Part shown: positions 12,380 through 25,013 of the stretch, piece by piece | Position numbering within the stretch: position 1 is the stretch's first letter | How the letters are laid out: each line of letters starts with the position of its first letter | DNA from: Actinernus sp. WN-2022 | Taxonomy: Eukaryota; Cnidaria; Anthozoa; Actiniaria; Actinernidae | Direction of reading: 5' to 3' | DNA: 64,000 nucleotides | Assembly: GCA_030867875.1 (NCBI GenBank) | Contig: JAOWCC010001751.1 | Location: forward strand, 24,048,369 to 24,112,368 | Notes under the pieces: generated by a model | The model's input: only the letters and a program-made list of their open reading frames with translations | Databases searched by the model: none | What the model was told of the DNA's origin: nothing | Translations under genes and position numbers: made by a program

Positions 12380-12591
12380 TTTAATTATTTGTCCACGCTC
12401 AACTGATGCCGATTTTGACGTACTTTATGCCCGGCGTGCATAGCTTGTTCGTTCCTAGGCCAAACTCTGAGGCACTCAAAAAAAGCTACTCCTACAGAGG
12501 CGCTCGTCTATGGAATGGTCTCTCAGAAAATCTGACTGAAGCTCGAAATCTTTCTGTTTTTAAGACGTACCTTAATAGTAATAGTAGTTGA
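12380..12591 (+). pseudogene. LINE ORF2 C-terminal fragment
   Basis: The translation contains SYRGARLWNGLSENLTEARN followed by an F-K-T-Y-L motif and a stop. This matches the far C-terminus of CR1/RTE-like non-LTR retrotransposon proteins, where R-G-x-R/K-L-W-N-x-L is typical. No reverse transcriptase core is present upstream, so it is a 5'-truncated dead copy. The clade assignment is tentative. Confidence 0.6.
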
Positions 12592-13439
12592 AAGTGGTTA
12601 AATGATGTTTTTAGATCTTTTTTTAGAGTTTATTGTTGGATCACGGCTCTCCGGAAGAGCATCATTGTATGATTGAAACTGTCTTTAAATAAAGAGTTTA
12701 TTATAAGTTCCACTCGACCCGTATCTCGTATACAACACGGTCTCGAATTTTGTAAATTACATAACTGAACGTAAACATAACCAATCGAATGCAATATAAC
12801 CAATTGAAAATAAGTAGAGATTTATTCTAAAAAGAGTAACATTTCTATAAATTTATCGAGGCTTCTTGTGTTACGTTCTTGTTGAGTGCAATATTTCAGT
12901 ATCTCGCTGAATATGAGTCCGGAATAATTCCTTTGTACTTTAAGGTTTAAAGCAATGTTTTATCTATGACTTCTAGCTCAAAACAAATTTGCATTTCAAA
13001 TTTCACTAGTTCAGTCGGTTGCGTGTTTTTGCATGTAGTACCTGAGATGGCGCGATTTCGAAAGCCAAAAACATCAAAGGAGAAAAAAGAGTTGCCTGAA
13101 TCTAGTAATCCAGTCAGTGTACTTCATATTCGAGGATGATATGGGGTGTAAACATATTCCAGGGCGTTCCATGGCTGCCAATCTATTCGAATGAAGGCGC
13201 AACTTTAGAATACCCGGCCACTAAAACTCTGAAAACTTGGGAGTCGTAGCTACTACTGGTTACATAGCAAAAAATAAAATAGCAAAGTAAAAGTCCTTTA
13301 GTAAATCAAATAATGAGTGATTTTATTCAATTACATTTTTTTTCACATTTGAAGGCTAAAAGTTGGGCGTTGGTTTGAATATTTCAGGGTAGTGCGGGGC
13401 TGATTAGTGCCTACTGAACTAGAACACTTGACTATTGAA

Positions 13440-13581
13440 ATAGAACACTTACAACACTAGATTATTCAACTGGAACACTTACAACACTAGATTATTCAAC
13501 TGGAACACTTACAACACTAGATTATTCAACTGGAACACTTACAACACTAGATTATTCAACTGGAACACTTACAACACTAGG
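13440..13581. repeat. 30-bp minisatellite, about 5 copies
   Basis: The unit GGAACACTTACAACACTAG plus ATTATTCAACT repeats with almost no differences. The edges (TAGAACACTTGACTATTGAA) contain a degenerate half copy. Confidence 0.92.
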
Positions 13582-14616
13582 TCATCACGTGGTATAATAT
13601 ATCGCACCAGATTGGCTCTCGTACTATTTGAATATTAATGAGTTTGAGAAGTTTGTATCCAAAATGCTAATGATATGACGTCAAATTTATTGTACAAAAA
13701 CATGCTGGTAGAGATATAAAATAACCTTTCGTAAACACGTATGATTGCAATTTGTAGTTTGTAGAGTGGTGTTACATTAATAGTCTGTATCTAATAGTCT
13801 AGTATAAACAACAGAAAACAATGGAATTAGGGTCTAATTGTGCCTATTAGTCTAATACGGGTTGAGTAAAATCGCTATAAATTTAACAAACCTTTAATAA
13901 AAATCAAATAATCGTTTCATGCACAAAGGAGAAAGAAATTACAGTAAATTCCTGGGTTGACGTCACATTCATTAGCATTCTGGGATCAATCACGGTTGCT
14001 GGGAAACCCCCACCCCTCCCCCACACTTCACCCTAACCTTTAATGGTTAATCATTAATAGAACGATGCATATCCAAGGGAGGGGTGGGTGGGTTGTTTCC
14101 CAGAAACCGGGATTGAGACGCATTCTGTAAGGATTATCGACCTTTCGCTCAGGGATTAGTTATTCGCCGAGGGTTTCCGTTCGCCCGAGGTTACCGCCGA
14201 GCGGAAGGCCATAAAATGGTTATTGTTCACGATGGCGAGGTTTTATCTTTGTACGCTTTAACTAGGCTTTTCTTAAATAATTAAGAAGTATTGTTTTCCC
14301 AGTGCATTGTTGCATACATTACGCTGTAATGCAGGACCCTTCTCTCTCTTTAGTACTGGTCTGGTTCTGCCGGGATGAAAAATCGCCCAAATGCGCTGAA
14401 ATTGCACACATACACAGCCCAATAACTGACCAACACACAGGTAAAGTCTTGTTTCTTTTTTATAAATATTTACAGAATGTTTGCAATTTCTGAAAACTCT
14501 CTCTCAATTGTAAAATAAACGGTTCATCAAAAACCTTACGCTTGGGTAGCCTGTGCTTAGACAACGAGAACTAAACATGGCATCATGGCCATGCGATTTT
14601 CTGACTTCAGAATCTT
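13582..14616. other. Gene-free stretch with an inverted pair
   Basis: No exon was recognised. A diverged inverted pair lies at about 13970-14020 and 14075-14130 (GGGAAACCCCCACCCCTCCC against its complement with CATTCTG at both edges), probably a small inverted-repeat element whose relatives occur near 42220-42330. Confidence 0.45.
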
Positions 14617-14726
14617 GGTAATAAGTTCATGTCCTAGATACAACAATAGGTTAATTACGTTCTATTATGTTTCGGTCATAGAACGTCAGTAACATATTGG
14701 TGTATCTAGGACATGAACTTATTACC
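14617..14726. mobile_element. 110-bp foldback element with target duplication
   Basis: Ends GGTAATAAGTTCATGTCCTA and the exact reverse complement. AGAATCTT flanks both sides (14609-14616 and 14727-14734); extending the repeat by a base each way would give 9-10 bp. The direct flanking duplication shows a transposition event rather than chance. Confidence 0.85.
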
Positions 14727-15221
14727 AGAATCTTGACCGCCTTTGACCGACCGGACATGCTCGAGGTTTAACGAAAACAAAGCATTCCAATATCGTAAAT
14801 AAGTAAATTGTAGTTTCTTTTCGGCAACTTAAATATTTCCCCAGAAACCGGGATTGTTCCGCTTATTCTCAGTTTCGTTGTCATTATATGCATCGGTTAG
14901 CCGAGACTATGTGTTATCCAGTTCCGGTGTCCAGTTCTTTTTCTTCACTGTTGATATATATATATATATCGCAGACGGCCGGATCAAACCTCCGGTACGC
15001 GGTGGTATTTTGGTGTACGTTCGTGCTATTTCTACTCCTTTTGGATACTGTTTTGACCTCTCATTAAAACTACATTACCAAAGCGTCACATCCGGTTCCT
15101 GTGTCAAGTACTGTATAGAGTTCAGTCGAGATTGCACATTGCTTGAAATATAAACCCTTGAACAACACACAACTGCTTGTTTTAGAGCAAGACGGCGATC
15201 GAGTTGGCCGGAGCATGTGTC

Positions 15222-15578
15222 ATGTATTCATCAGGCCTTCCAAGAAGGCCCTTGTCTTACTGTAGGCGAGTAGAAATTAAGCCGAATAATGAAACTAAAC
15301 GAGAAAAGGTATTTACCGAAGACAAGCTGTGGGGTAACACCGGACGGTTGAACTACAAACGGTGGCGCATCCTCTTGGCGCAAACACGCTCTGCTTCGCC
15401 TAGGCCGGAAAGCTTGCCTATGATTTCGAAATGTGATGAAAGGAAAGGGAATAAACCAAACTCAAATAGGGTTGGAGAAACACACGATCTTATGCAGAGG
15501 TCTGAAAAAATAAGAGTTTGTTTCAACAAGTGGAAGGATTTCTCACTAAAAGAGGAAATTCAGGAACACTCCTTTCAG
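15222..15578 (+). CDS. CNBD2: CNBD2 exon 1 (predicted N-terminus)
   Basis: An open frame of 119 codons beginning ATG at 15222, rich in Lys/Arg/Asn, ending KEEIQEHSFQ. It is in phase with the exon at 18706, which starts with a good pyrimidine-tract acceptor. The next residues give PLDCFRRIVRIV, as expected before the first nucleotide-binding fold. The donor (GTTCGT) is unusual; a stronger GTATGA four bases downstream would break phase. It could instead be an unrelated ORF. Confidence 0.62.
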
Positions 15579-18500
15579 GTTCGTATGAGTCGTGTCATTA
15601 ATTTTTACTAACTGTTTTTAGGCTGAGCTTTTGTTGCACCGATAAAATCTACCATGCAGACAGTTTCGTAGTATTTCAATTTTGTCGGTGATACCGTTTG
15701 GCATCTTTGCCGGCAGTCCTCCTATTACTCAACCATTTCATACACAGGTAGTCGCCATGGTAGCAAGCCAAATAATATCAAGACGCAAAGTAGAGTAGCG
15801 ATCTATATTCTCGATTATGTACTTATGTATATGGGACACTGAACAAAACAAACCACTGACTCAAACGAGGTCTCCAAGCCTAGTATTAACCAAAACAGGC
15901 CGCCATAAGATCCTGGGAAAGAGGTTGGCATTTAATTTGCATAATTTGGAATATTAATCGATCTTTTAAGGGAAACTAATTTACTACTACATGAACGATC
16001 ATATTAAAACTAGTAAAATTGTTTACTGTTTTGTGGCAATGTGGATAATTACTGTTCAATAATGCAGCCCAAAACACGAAAGCGAGCCACCTGTGTCGAT
16101 TAGCCCCTATGGTTATTACACAGGCTTACCATCCTCAAAATTAGTTTTGGGCTTCCTGTGGCCGAATCGTCAGTTGTCAAACGGATTTTCCCCCGGAATT
16201 TGCCTTGTTTACCTCAAATTTGCAGGATGAATATAGCATTAATTCTAAAGTTGAAATCTTTAAACTTGTAACAAGATAAACTTTACTTATTATATTTACC
16301 AGTTCTGTGAAGGACGTACTCGACCGTAACCTGTAGCATCTTTAAAATGCATCGGATGACAAGAAGACACACAGAACTGGTAAATATAATAAGTAAAGTT
16401 TATCTTGTTACAAGTTTAAAGATTTCAACTTTAGAATTAATGCTATATTCATCCTGCAAATTTGAGGTAAACAAGGCAAATTCCGGGGGAAAATCCGTTT
16501 GACAACTGACGATTCGGCCACAGGAAGCCCAAAACTAATTTTGAGGATGGTAAGCCTGTGGTTATTACAGGTGGCCTACACTCATTGATTAGTTGCTTGT
16601 TCTTGAACTGATCTACATGTAATCATTTGTGAGTGTAATAAAGCTGTCTGGTAAGACTTCCGTTTAATTTTCTCATACAAATCTCATGAATTTCAAATCA
16701 CTGTAGCTTGACAGCTCTATGAGTTTATGAGTTAGAACACTGAAATTTCACAAGATCATAATCACTAATGTTGGCATACTGTTTCACATCATGATGTTTG
16801 TGCTTTTTCTACATGTGGATAAACTTTCGAAACAAATATAGTCCAGTTGCGCCTTCATGAATTCGAGAACTACAGACGCAGTTATTTTCAATTCATGAAT
16901 TAAATTCGACGTTTGAATCAATTAAATTCGACTGGTCGAGTTCGACTGGCCTTGCCGCACTATGCGGGAGAAGTGCGACACTGATTAAAACGTCGCATTT
17001 CTGTCGAATCGCGACACTGATTCAAACGTCGCATTTCTGTCGAATCGTGACACTGATTCAAACGTCGCATTTCTGTCGAATCGCGACACTGATTCAAACG
17101 TCGCATTTCTGTCGAATCGCGACACTGATTCAAACGTCGCATTTCTGTCGAATCGCGACATTGATTCAAACGTCGCATTTCTGTCGAATCGCGACATTGA
17201 TTCAAACGTCGCATTTCTGTCGAATCGCGACACTGATTCAAACGTCGCATTTCTGTCGAATCGCGACATTGATTCAAACGTCGCATTTCTGTCGAATCGC
17301 GACACTGATTCAAACGTCGCATTTCTGTCGAATCGCGACACTGATTCAAACGTCGCATTTCTGTCGAATCGCGACACTGATTCAAACGTCGCATTTCTGT
17401 CGAATCGCGACACTGATTCAATCGTCGCATTTCTGTCGAATCGCGACACTGATTCAAACGTCGCATTTCTGTCGAATCGCGACATTGATTCAAACGTCGC
17501 ATTTCTGTCGAATCGCGACACTGATTCAATCGTCGCATTTCTGTCGAATCGCGACATTGATTCAAACGTCGCATTTCTGTCGAATCAAATCGAATACATA
17601 CGTTATGCTAATGTTTGAAGGACATATTTGGTAATGGTGGCAAACATTGTATTTCTTACGTGTCTTATTTAATTCAATTAAGTTCGGCAGAAATGTAGCC
17701 TGTTCGCAGGCCCTGGATACTAAAAAAACTAAACAATCTGACAAAACAAAAGAGTAAACGAGAACTTGGGTAGACAACGTGAAGGGAGGTGGAATGGGGA
17801 GAGTCCCCCTCTTCTTTCCGTCTGCCATTCTGTTTTCGCCACGTTTTATTTTCGTCATTTTCCCCAGTATCTAGAGCCTGTGAACAGGCTAGCAGAAATG
17901 CGACAGTTGATTCATACAACGATTCTTTTAGTGTGGCAAAAATTAGACTTATTAAATTCGACGTATGAATCAACTGCCGCATTTCTGCCGACTGACTTAA
18001 TTGAATTGAATTCGACACGGCAGAAATTCGACGTTTGAACCAAGCATTAGTCTCATTCTGATGTTAAATATTCATAAATACCAGCGGCAAGATGGGTTAT
18101 TCACAACTCTATGTATTGTTGTAGTTTGAACTTCTGCACCTTCTCGCTGGTATTTGTAAATATTTAACATCAGAATGAACTAATAATGTTGGGTAAATGC
18201 GTCTGTAGTCGTCGCATCCAGCGGTAATTCTTACTGTAAACTTTAATATTGCTTCCTCGAATGCGAAACGGATCTATTGCATGTATTTATGAAAAAAAAA
18301 TATGAGTGTTCTGTATATATTTAATCAAGGGACTGTCGTATGAGTCGGGTTGGCCACAAGTTGTAAGCGCTTTGCCTCTTATACTACTGTGGACAGGGTT
18401 CGAGCCATGGTAAAACTCCGCAGGACTGAGTTGCATGAGTTTGTTGGTATCTCTCTGTCTTGCTCCGACGGTTTTTCTCCGGGTTCTCCAGCTTTCCTCC

Positions 18501-21500
18501 CTCCTCAAAAACCATACAACTTGCTAAATTCCGATTCGATCTGTGGTTTAGCCGGGTCCTAACTTTGATCAACTCCTATGGTTATTTCAGGTCCCGTTAG
18601 AAATTCAGTGTATCAAAATAGGAAATATAGTGAGATCAGGATCATCACGGAAAGCGCAGCGAAGAAACGAACAAAGCTTTTATTTGTGTCTTTTCTTGTC
18701 GCCAGCCTTTGGACTGCTTTAGAAGGATAGTAAGAATTGTACGCACAATCCTGAGGGTGGGGAAGGCATTGCAGAGGTGAGTACACGTCCTTGCGAGTGC
18801 ATGATCAGCTTTTCAAAAGTTTATTTTTTTATATAGCCGGGGCATATAGGAAAACCATCTTCTATTGGTTTTATAATATGAAGCTCAGTCAACGGGGGAA
18901 GAAACCAATTTCATTAAAGCATGCAGAGCTTTGAAGATCGAAGAAATGTGGTCTGAAATGAAACAGAAAAATGTGACGAGAACAAGAGGATCGGAAAGCC
19001 AGCTGGGGCGGATCCAGGATGTTGTGAAAGAGGGGGGGGGGGGGGGGGGGGGTTTCTGATCGGATAATACTACACCATGAACTTGAACATTATCTGTTAA
19101 ATATTAATAACGTGAAGCATCGAATTGCGCTAACGAAGTTGAGAATAAGTAATCATGAGCTACAAATTGAGAGGGGCAGATATGAGCGCCCATACAAACC
19201 ACCCAACGAGAGGCTTTGTCCTCTTTGTAAAGCCGAAGTTGAGGATGAACGGCACTTTATAATTAGATGCACATACTACCAAGTGCCGAGAAAGGAATTC
19301 TATGCTTCATTGGAAAACACATTGAAAAGATCTCTAAAGAAAACAAATGATGACCAAATTTTAACCCTCATACTTAAGCCAGATACCAAAATTGCAAGAA
19401 GAGCAGCCAAATACATATCTGATTGCCTTACAATTAGATCCCGCATTATAAGTAACTTGCCACCTGTTTCCACAATAAATTAATGCCATATATATTACCC
19501 TACAACACGACTTATATATAGTATTCATCTATTTAGTCATCTTATTATTATTGGATTCAACACTGATGTAAACATTAATGTCTGCAAAGTGCCAATAAAC
19601 CTCTTCTGTCTGTCTGTCACCAGGAGCTCAACCCCTCTGGCCAATCAAAAAAAATCTAACTGCGCTTTCTTAAGCCGACGTTCCCGTAATTTATCTGATT
19701 ATAAGTTTCTGATCAGCGTTGGTTCCTTCAGTTGCTGAGTTGGCTGAAACTTGCCATATTCACGCCAACTAAACCTGTTTAATTAAACTGAGTTTATCTA
19801 TAGCCCCTATATCTTGAATGTGTTTAGTTACACAGGGTTTGTTAAAACTACCTCGAACAGGTTGTTTATAGTTAAGAAATGTCAGTTTGAAACTAGTTTA
19901 CTGTCAGCGAGCATGCATGCATACAGTGTTAACAGTAATATTTTTAATTAGTATGTATTCTCAATTGTTTTACCAGCCACCCTAAGCGCGATCTAAGCGA
20001 TGGAATATGCAAGTCTTTCCTTGAAATGATGGAAGGTTACATGATGATGAAGAACAAAGCATTCAGTACCACTCTATCGGGGAATACCGTACCGACCGGG
20101 CCTCTTATGTTCGATCCTACGGTATTTAAAGCTAACAAAGAGGTAATAGGCTTAGCAGAACACAGCTAGTGATAAAACCACCCCATTCAGTCAGTTCGGT
20201 AACTCGCAACGGTCGTCTCAATACTCCCTGCGTGGATTTAGAGACCGAGAAGACGTGGAAGTGATGTTGTTCTTTTGCATTCAGTAGCCCCGCCATTTTC
20301 GCGTAAATAATCAGTCGGTCAAATACCCGCTAAGGCCACTACGGGGATGAACAAAATAGTAAGTTTGTCTGCCAAGCCTCGCTTGTGGTCGTCCTGAATA
20401 GATTTTCTCTAGCTCAACAAACCTCCAAAATGGTTTCAAGAAAGCCACAAGAACGCATTTACCGTTAATACGGGCGACTATAAACCGTCCCCACAATGTT
20501 AAAAATGCCATGCAGTGTAGATTTGAAAGTAGTGCGAACAGGAGTTATACCTGATTTAATTTGTGAGTTCGAAATCGCTTTTTAACCGCCTGTGCGACTT
20601 TTTCTCCAGATTCAGATAAGTAAAGAAGTGAAAAGCATCCTTGAGCTCAGAGTTGAAGAAAGAACAACGGCTCAGCTACAGACTGTAAGTATTATATTCG
20701 TCATTAGGCTCGATTTTCGAATGAGTGCCCTGAAACCAAAACCAAAGTAATTATAGAGCTAAGTGACGGGAGCAAGTAAAAACACAATGAGCCAATCACA
20801 AACTAAAGTCAGTAATCTGTGATTGGTTTTACTTGAACCAATTACGAGGGAAAGTATAAAAGCAAGAGCAATCTTAGATAACTCTCGCTATTGCGGTTTT
20901 CAATTGAGTGTCGAAAACTAATTGCTGTCGAATTTGATTGGCTATAGTTATCCGTGATTGCGTTTACTTTGCCTCGTGATTGGTTGAAGTAAAACCAGTT
21001 CGTGATTGGTTCATTGATGTTTTACTTGCTCTTGTGATTGGCTCACTGGTTTTGGTTTTACGACACTCAATTGAAGACCGCTCTAAAACGAAATTAGATT
21101 GCATGATGAACAAATGAACAATGTTTGGTTTTAGGGAGCGGTCATTAATTACTGGGGGGGAGGGCCGGTCAAATATCTAAAACAAGGACCCAAAAATGTT
21201 GGCCCTCCCCAAAACATCAGCCCAAAAAATCTTGACCCTCCCAAAGACATAAAAAAATGACGTCTTTTTTTAACAAAAGAGGAAAGCATTTCTTTCGTTT
21301 TACTCCTGAAAACCTCGTTATCAAGCAGAATATTTGAGGTCTCGAACGTTGCCCATTAGCAGCATCCAGCATGCGCTGATTGCTGGTTAAGGGACATTTC
21401 CAAGGTGGAGCTGAATGGTCGATTGAATTAGCCTAAAAATATTGTAAAAGAACAGGCGCCCAAACATTTGTGACCCTCCCCAAATCGAAGCCCAAAAAAT

Positions 21501-24500
21501 CTTAGCCCTCCCCCTAAATTTACTGCCCCCGCCCCCCCCCCCCCCCCCCCGCCCCCCAGTAATTAATGACCGCTCCCTTAGTTTAGAACTTGATTGCTTC
21601 ATTTTTATAAAACATTGTTTACAGCCAATAGAAAAGCTAAGCCGCAAATGCAAAACCAAAGAAACCACTTATTACTTTCGACACTCAATTGAAAACCACC
21701 GGTGACTCGATCAGTCGATACTCTACTCGAAAGATTGTTTTATTCAGTGGCAGACACTGATATATCTATTTGAAAATCCAGGCGCAAATGTGAAGCTGCG
21801 TCCAAGATCGAGAGAACGAATCCCGATGCCCCATGATAATTATTTGACATCTATTTTTAGTTTCACAACACGAGTTATGTTTATCTCGTTCTGGTAGGCT
21901 CCCCTAGTTAGTTACCAATTGTTTATATCCGCCTGAGTACTCATAGCATCGTCATAAACCACTCCGCCATTTTACGCCAATTGGGTGTCATTCTTAAAAT
22001 AACCAGGCTGTTTCCTGTTGATCTAAAAATAGATTTCAAACAAATATCAATGGAACAGACCCATGTATGGAGGATTCGTTTTCTTATATACCTCATTCTC
22101 TCTTGCTGCACCTGAGATTCTACAAGAGTTTAAAACGCTGTACATCCTGAATAATATATAATTAGACAATTTGGTAATTAAAGACAACCTGTTTTGACTG
22201 CTTAACCTCTTTATGAAGAGCACTTGTTGTCAGTGATGACGTCCTTATCTATGTGCCTTTCACTACATTTCAGGTACTTTACGCACTTCAGACTCTCTCG
22301 TCATTTGCTGAGCTTCCCCTTCATATGCAGGAATACATCTGCAAAGTGGCCTGGTATCAGAGGTATCTGCATGTCATGCACCATTTTCATGACTAATGTA
22401 TCAGTCCATTCCAAAACTCCACTATCAAGGCAGAAAAGCTGGTCAAATGCCCCACCATCGGGTCAACGTTCATGTAGCCAATAGTACCAGGAGCCCTGAT
22501 AGTACTGATAGTACCAATTACGTATTCAAAACAATATGCATAAAACATAATAAAGACGTATTAATATATTAAGTAAAGCCCAGTTACCCTTGAAAATATC
22601 CTTTAGACCTGGCAACTTTAATTATCCTATCCAGCCGGGCCTGTACAAACTTAAGGTTGAATCCTCTGATTTACCATTCCAGTGCACGTGCCAGGCGATA
22701 TAAGAATTCTCAACCGGATCAAATACCCCACCCTTACCCCCATTGTTGTCAGATATACCCGCCCTCAATGTTCGTTAAATGCCACACTATTGTCAAATGC
22801 CCGGGGGCTGCCCCTGGGAGGTGGGCGGGGGTGGGGGTGGGGGTAATAGGGGGTGGATGCACGGATTTGGAATTGATTGATACATATTCAAGCTAGATAT
22901 ATATAACTTGATATAAATAATCATAGTTCGTCCTTCTTGTTTTCGTTGCATAGTCTTCCTGCAAACAAAATTATTGTCAAGCAAGGTCATCTTCCCGGGA
23001 ACTTTTACTTGATTATGTCAGGATCAGGTAATTATTAAGCTCGTAGTGTTAATTTGGTAAAGTGTATATGATATTCGTTTCCGGATGTAATAGCCGCCTC
23101 TTTGAAGGAAACAGTCACATGCTGATATATACGTCACTTCAATAACCACTGAATTGCGCTCGTGATCTTTACTGGACGGCAAACAAACTTAAAAACGCTG
23201 TTTTAGAAATATCGGGATAATCGATTGGAGTTGGAAAATAGCATTTACAAACAGGTTTTGCTAATAACACTACCGATCTCGTACAAGTGCCTCCGGGGGG
23301 TGTGTACTTCCTATAATGGATTATACAGGAGGCTCCGCCCGCAAGGGGTACCTTTTCAGGCTGGAGGTATATAAAAGGGTAGGAATTTCACGAGTTGAAG
23401 TATAGAAAAGGGTAGGGAAAACTGTCATTTAGGTATTTAAAAGGGCCTTTCAAAATATCTCGAACAGACGCACCAACGGCTGATTCATCCAAGTATTCTA
23501 ATGGGTTACTGAAGTGAAAAGCTTAGTAAAAGGTATATGAAAGGGTTACCTTTTCTGTCATAAATGGATAAATGGTATATAAAAGGGTAAGGGTTTGGAC
23601 CTCGGGGCAGAGCCTCCCCGTATAACACTTTGTTGAGTACACCCACCCCCCCCCCCCGGGAAGTGCCTTTAAGTAGATGAAGCCTGATTTTTTTGCCGTC
23701 GAATGCAACCGCGTGATACCCTGGATTCCCGAGGTTAAATACTTTGCCTTTTGTTGATTAATATCGTTTACGGTTAGCGCCGAAGGTGCGAGTAGTTGGT
23801 GAGCGTGCGGACGGTCAAAATTCAATTTTACCGTCTCGCTCGACAACTCAAACTGCCTTCGGCGGTCGCTTTAATGTAAACGGTATTTATTATCAACAAA
23901 GAGCAAAACATTTAACCTCTGGTATCTAATTATTTCAAATTTCTTATTTTAGTGACTGTCGTGTCGGAGAACGACCCTAAAAAGGACGTACTCTTTACAT
24001 CACTGGCAACTCTGAGAAGGGGAACTAGCTTTGGTGTAAGTAAAACTGATTTTGTCAAAGAACTGTGACCTTATAAAAATAGAAAGAACATCGTAAAAAC
24101 CGCATGATGTTGCCTCAGAGAAATTATTGACTTACCAATGGCCCAGCAAACCGGTTTGACGTGTTTTTTTTTACTTGAAAGTCAGCGCATGGAAGTGAGA
24201 TTCTCAACAGATAACAGCAGGTGCTTTTCTTTTTCTTCTGTCTTTCTCTGGCACTCAGGGGTAGGTTTATAACCGAGATGGGGAAAAAATATACGGACAA
24301 TTTACAATCTTGTTACATTTTGTAACCACCGACTAGTGAGGCACGTTTTCTAATAATAAACATTTCCCAAATGGGTTAATTAGAAGCATTCGACCCTGGC
24401 ATATACAGCTATTACAGAAAACGTGGAAATAGGACAGCAGATTGAAATTCTGAAATCGTCAAGTGAAGTTCTTTAATCTGTTTTTACTTGCTTGATTTAA

Positions 24501-24982
24501 AACTATACGCAAATGTATAATTTGTATGACTTGCCGTTATATTAGATGGCAAAATTGGCCTACTACCCATGCTCCGACAAAATCTTTTGCACTATATTAT
24601 AGCCATATTATTTTGAAGAGGATGCGGTTTTACTATATAGTACGATGAAGAGAAAACCAGCGACTAAATTGCGTTACATTAGTAAACAAGTCCAAGGACT
24701 ACAGAAACGCTGATCGAACAACGTATATATTGAGAATTCTACGATATTTCGGCTGGCCAAACCAGCCATCTTCAGGTAGAAGTATATACCACACCAGTGA
24801 ATATCACTTTTCGCGCGCTCTGATTGGCTACTCAAACAGTGAATATGATTTCATATTCACCTCCGAGCAAAGCAGCGATCATCTCGCGCGAGTTTTTGTC
24901 CATTTGACAGAAAATAAAATAACGATTTGGTGCTGGTTATTCACCTGGAGTGTGGTATATACTAAAACAATTATTCACCTCA

Positions 24983-25013
<31 letters not shown>

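Larger units (their letters stand above)
10048..13440. other. Gene-free stretch with repeats and ACGTCA motifs
   Basis: No exon chain was found. It holds a copy of a repeat shared with 33180-33245 (10570-10690), a cluster of TGACGTCA-like palindromes (11628-12290) and a LINE 3' fragment (about 12380-12591). Confidence 0.5.

Noticed and set aside
13440..13581. CRISPR array
   Set aside because: The repeats are contiguous without unique spacers, and the host is a eukaryote.
16960..17634. Several overlapping open frames of about 190-204 codons on both strands
   Set aside because: All come from the 36-bp satellite; a unit divisible by three with no stop keeps every copy open.
17674..18038. Open frames of 90-114 codons on both strands
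   Set aside because: They cover the TAGCC element and satellite-like flank; no domain and conflicting strands.
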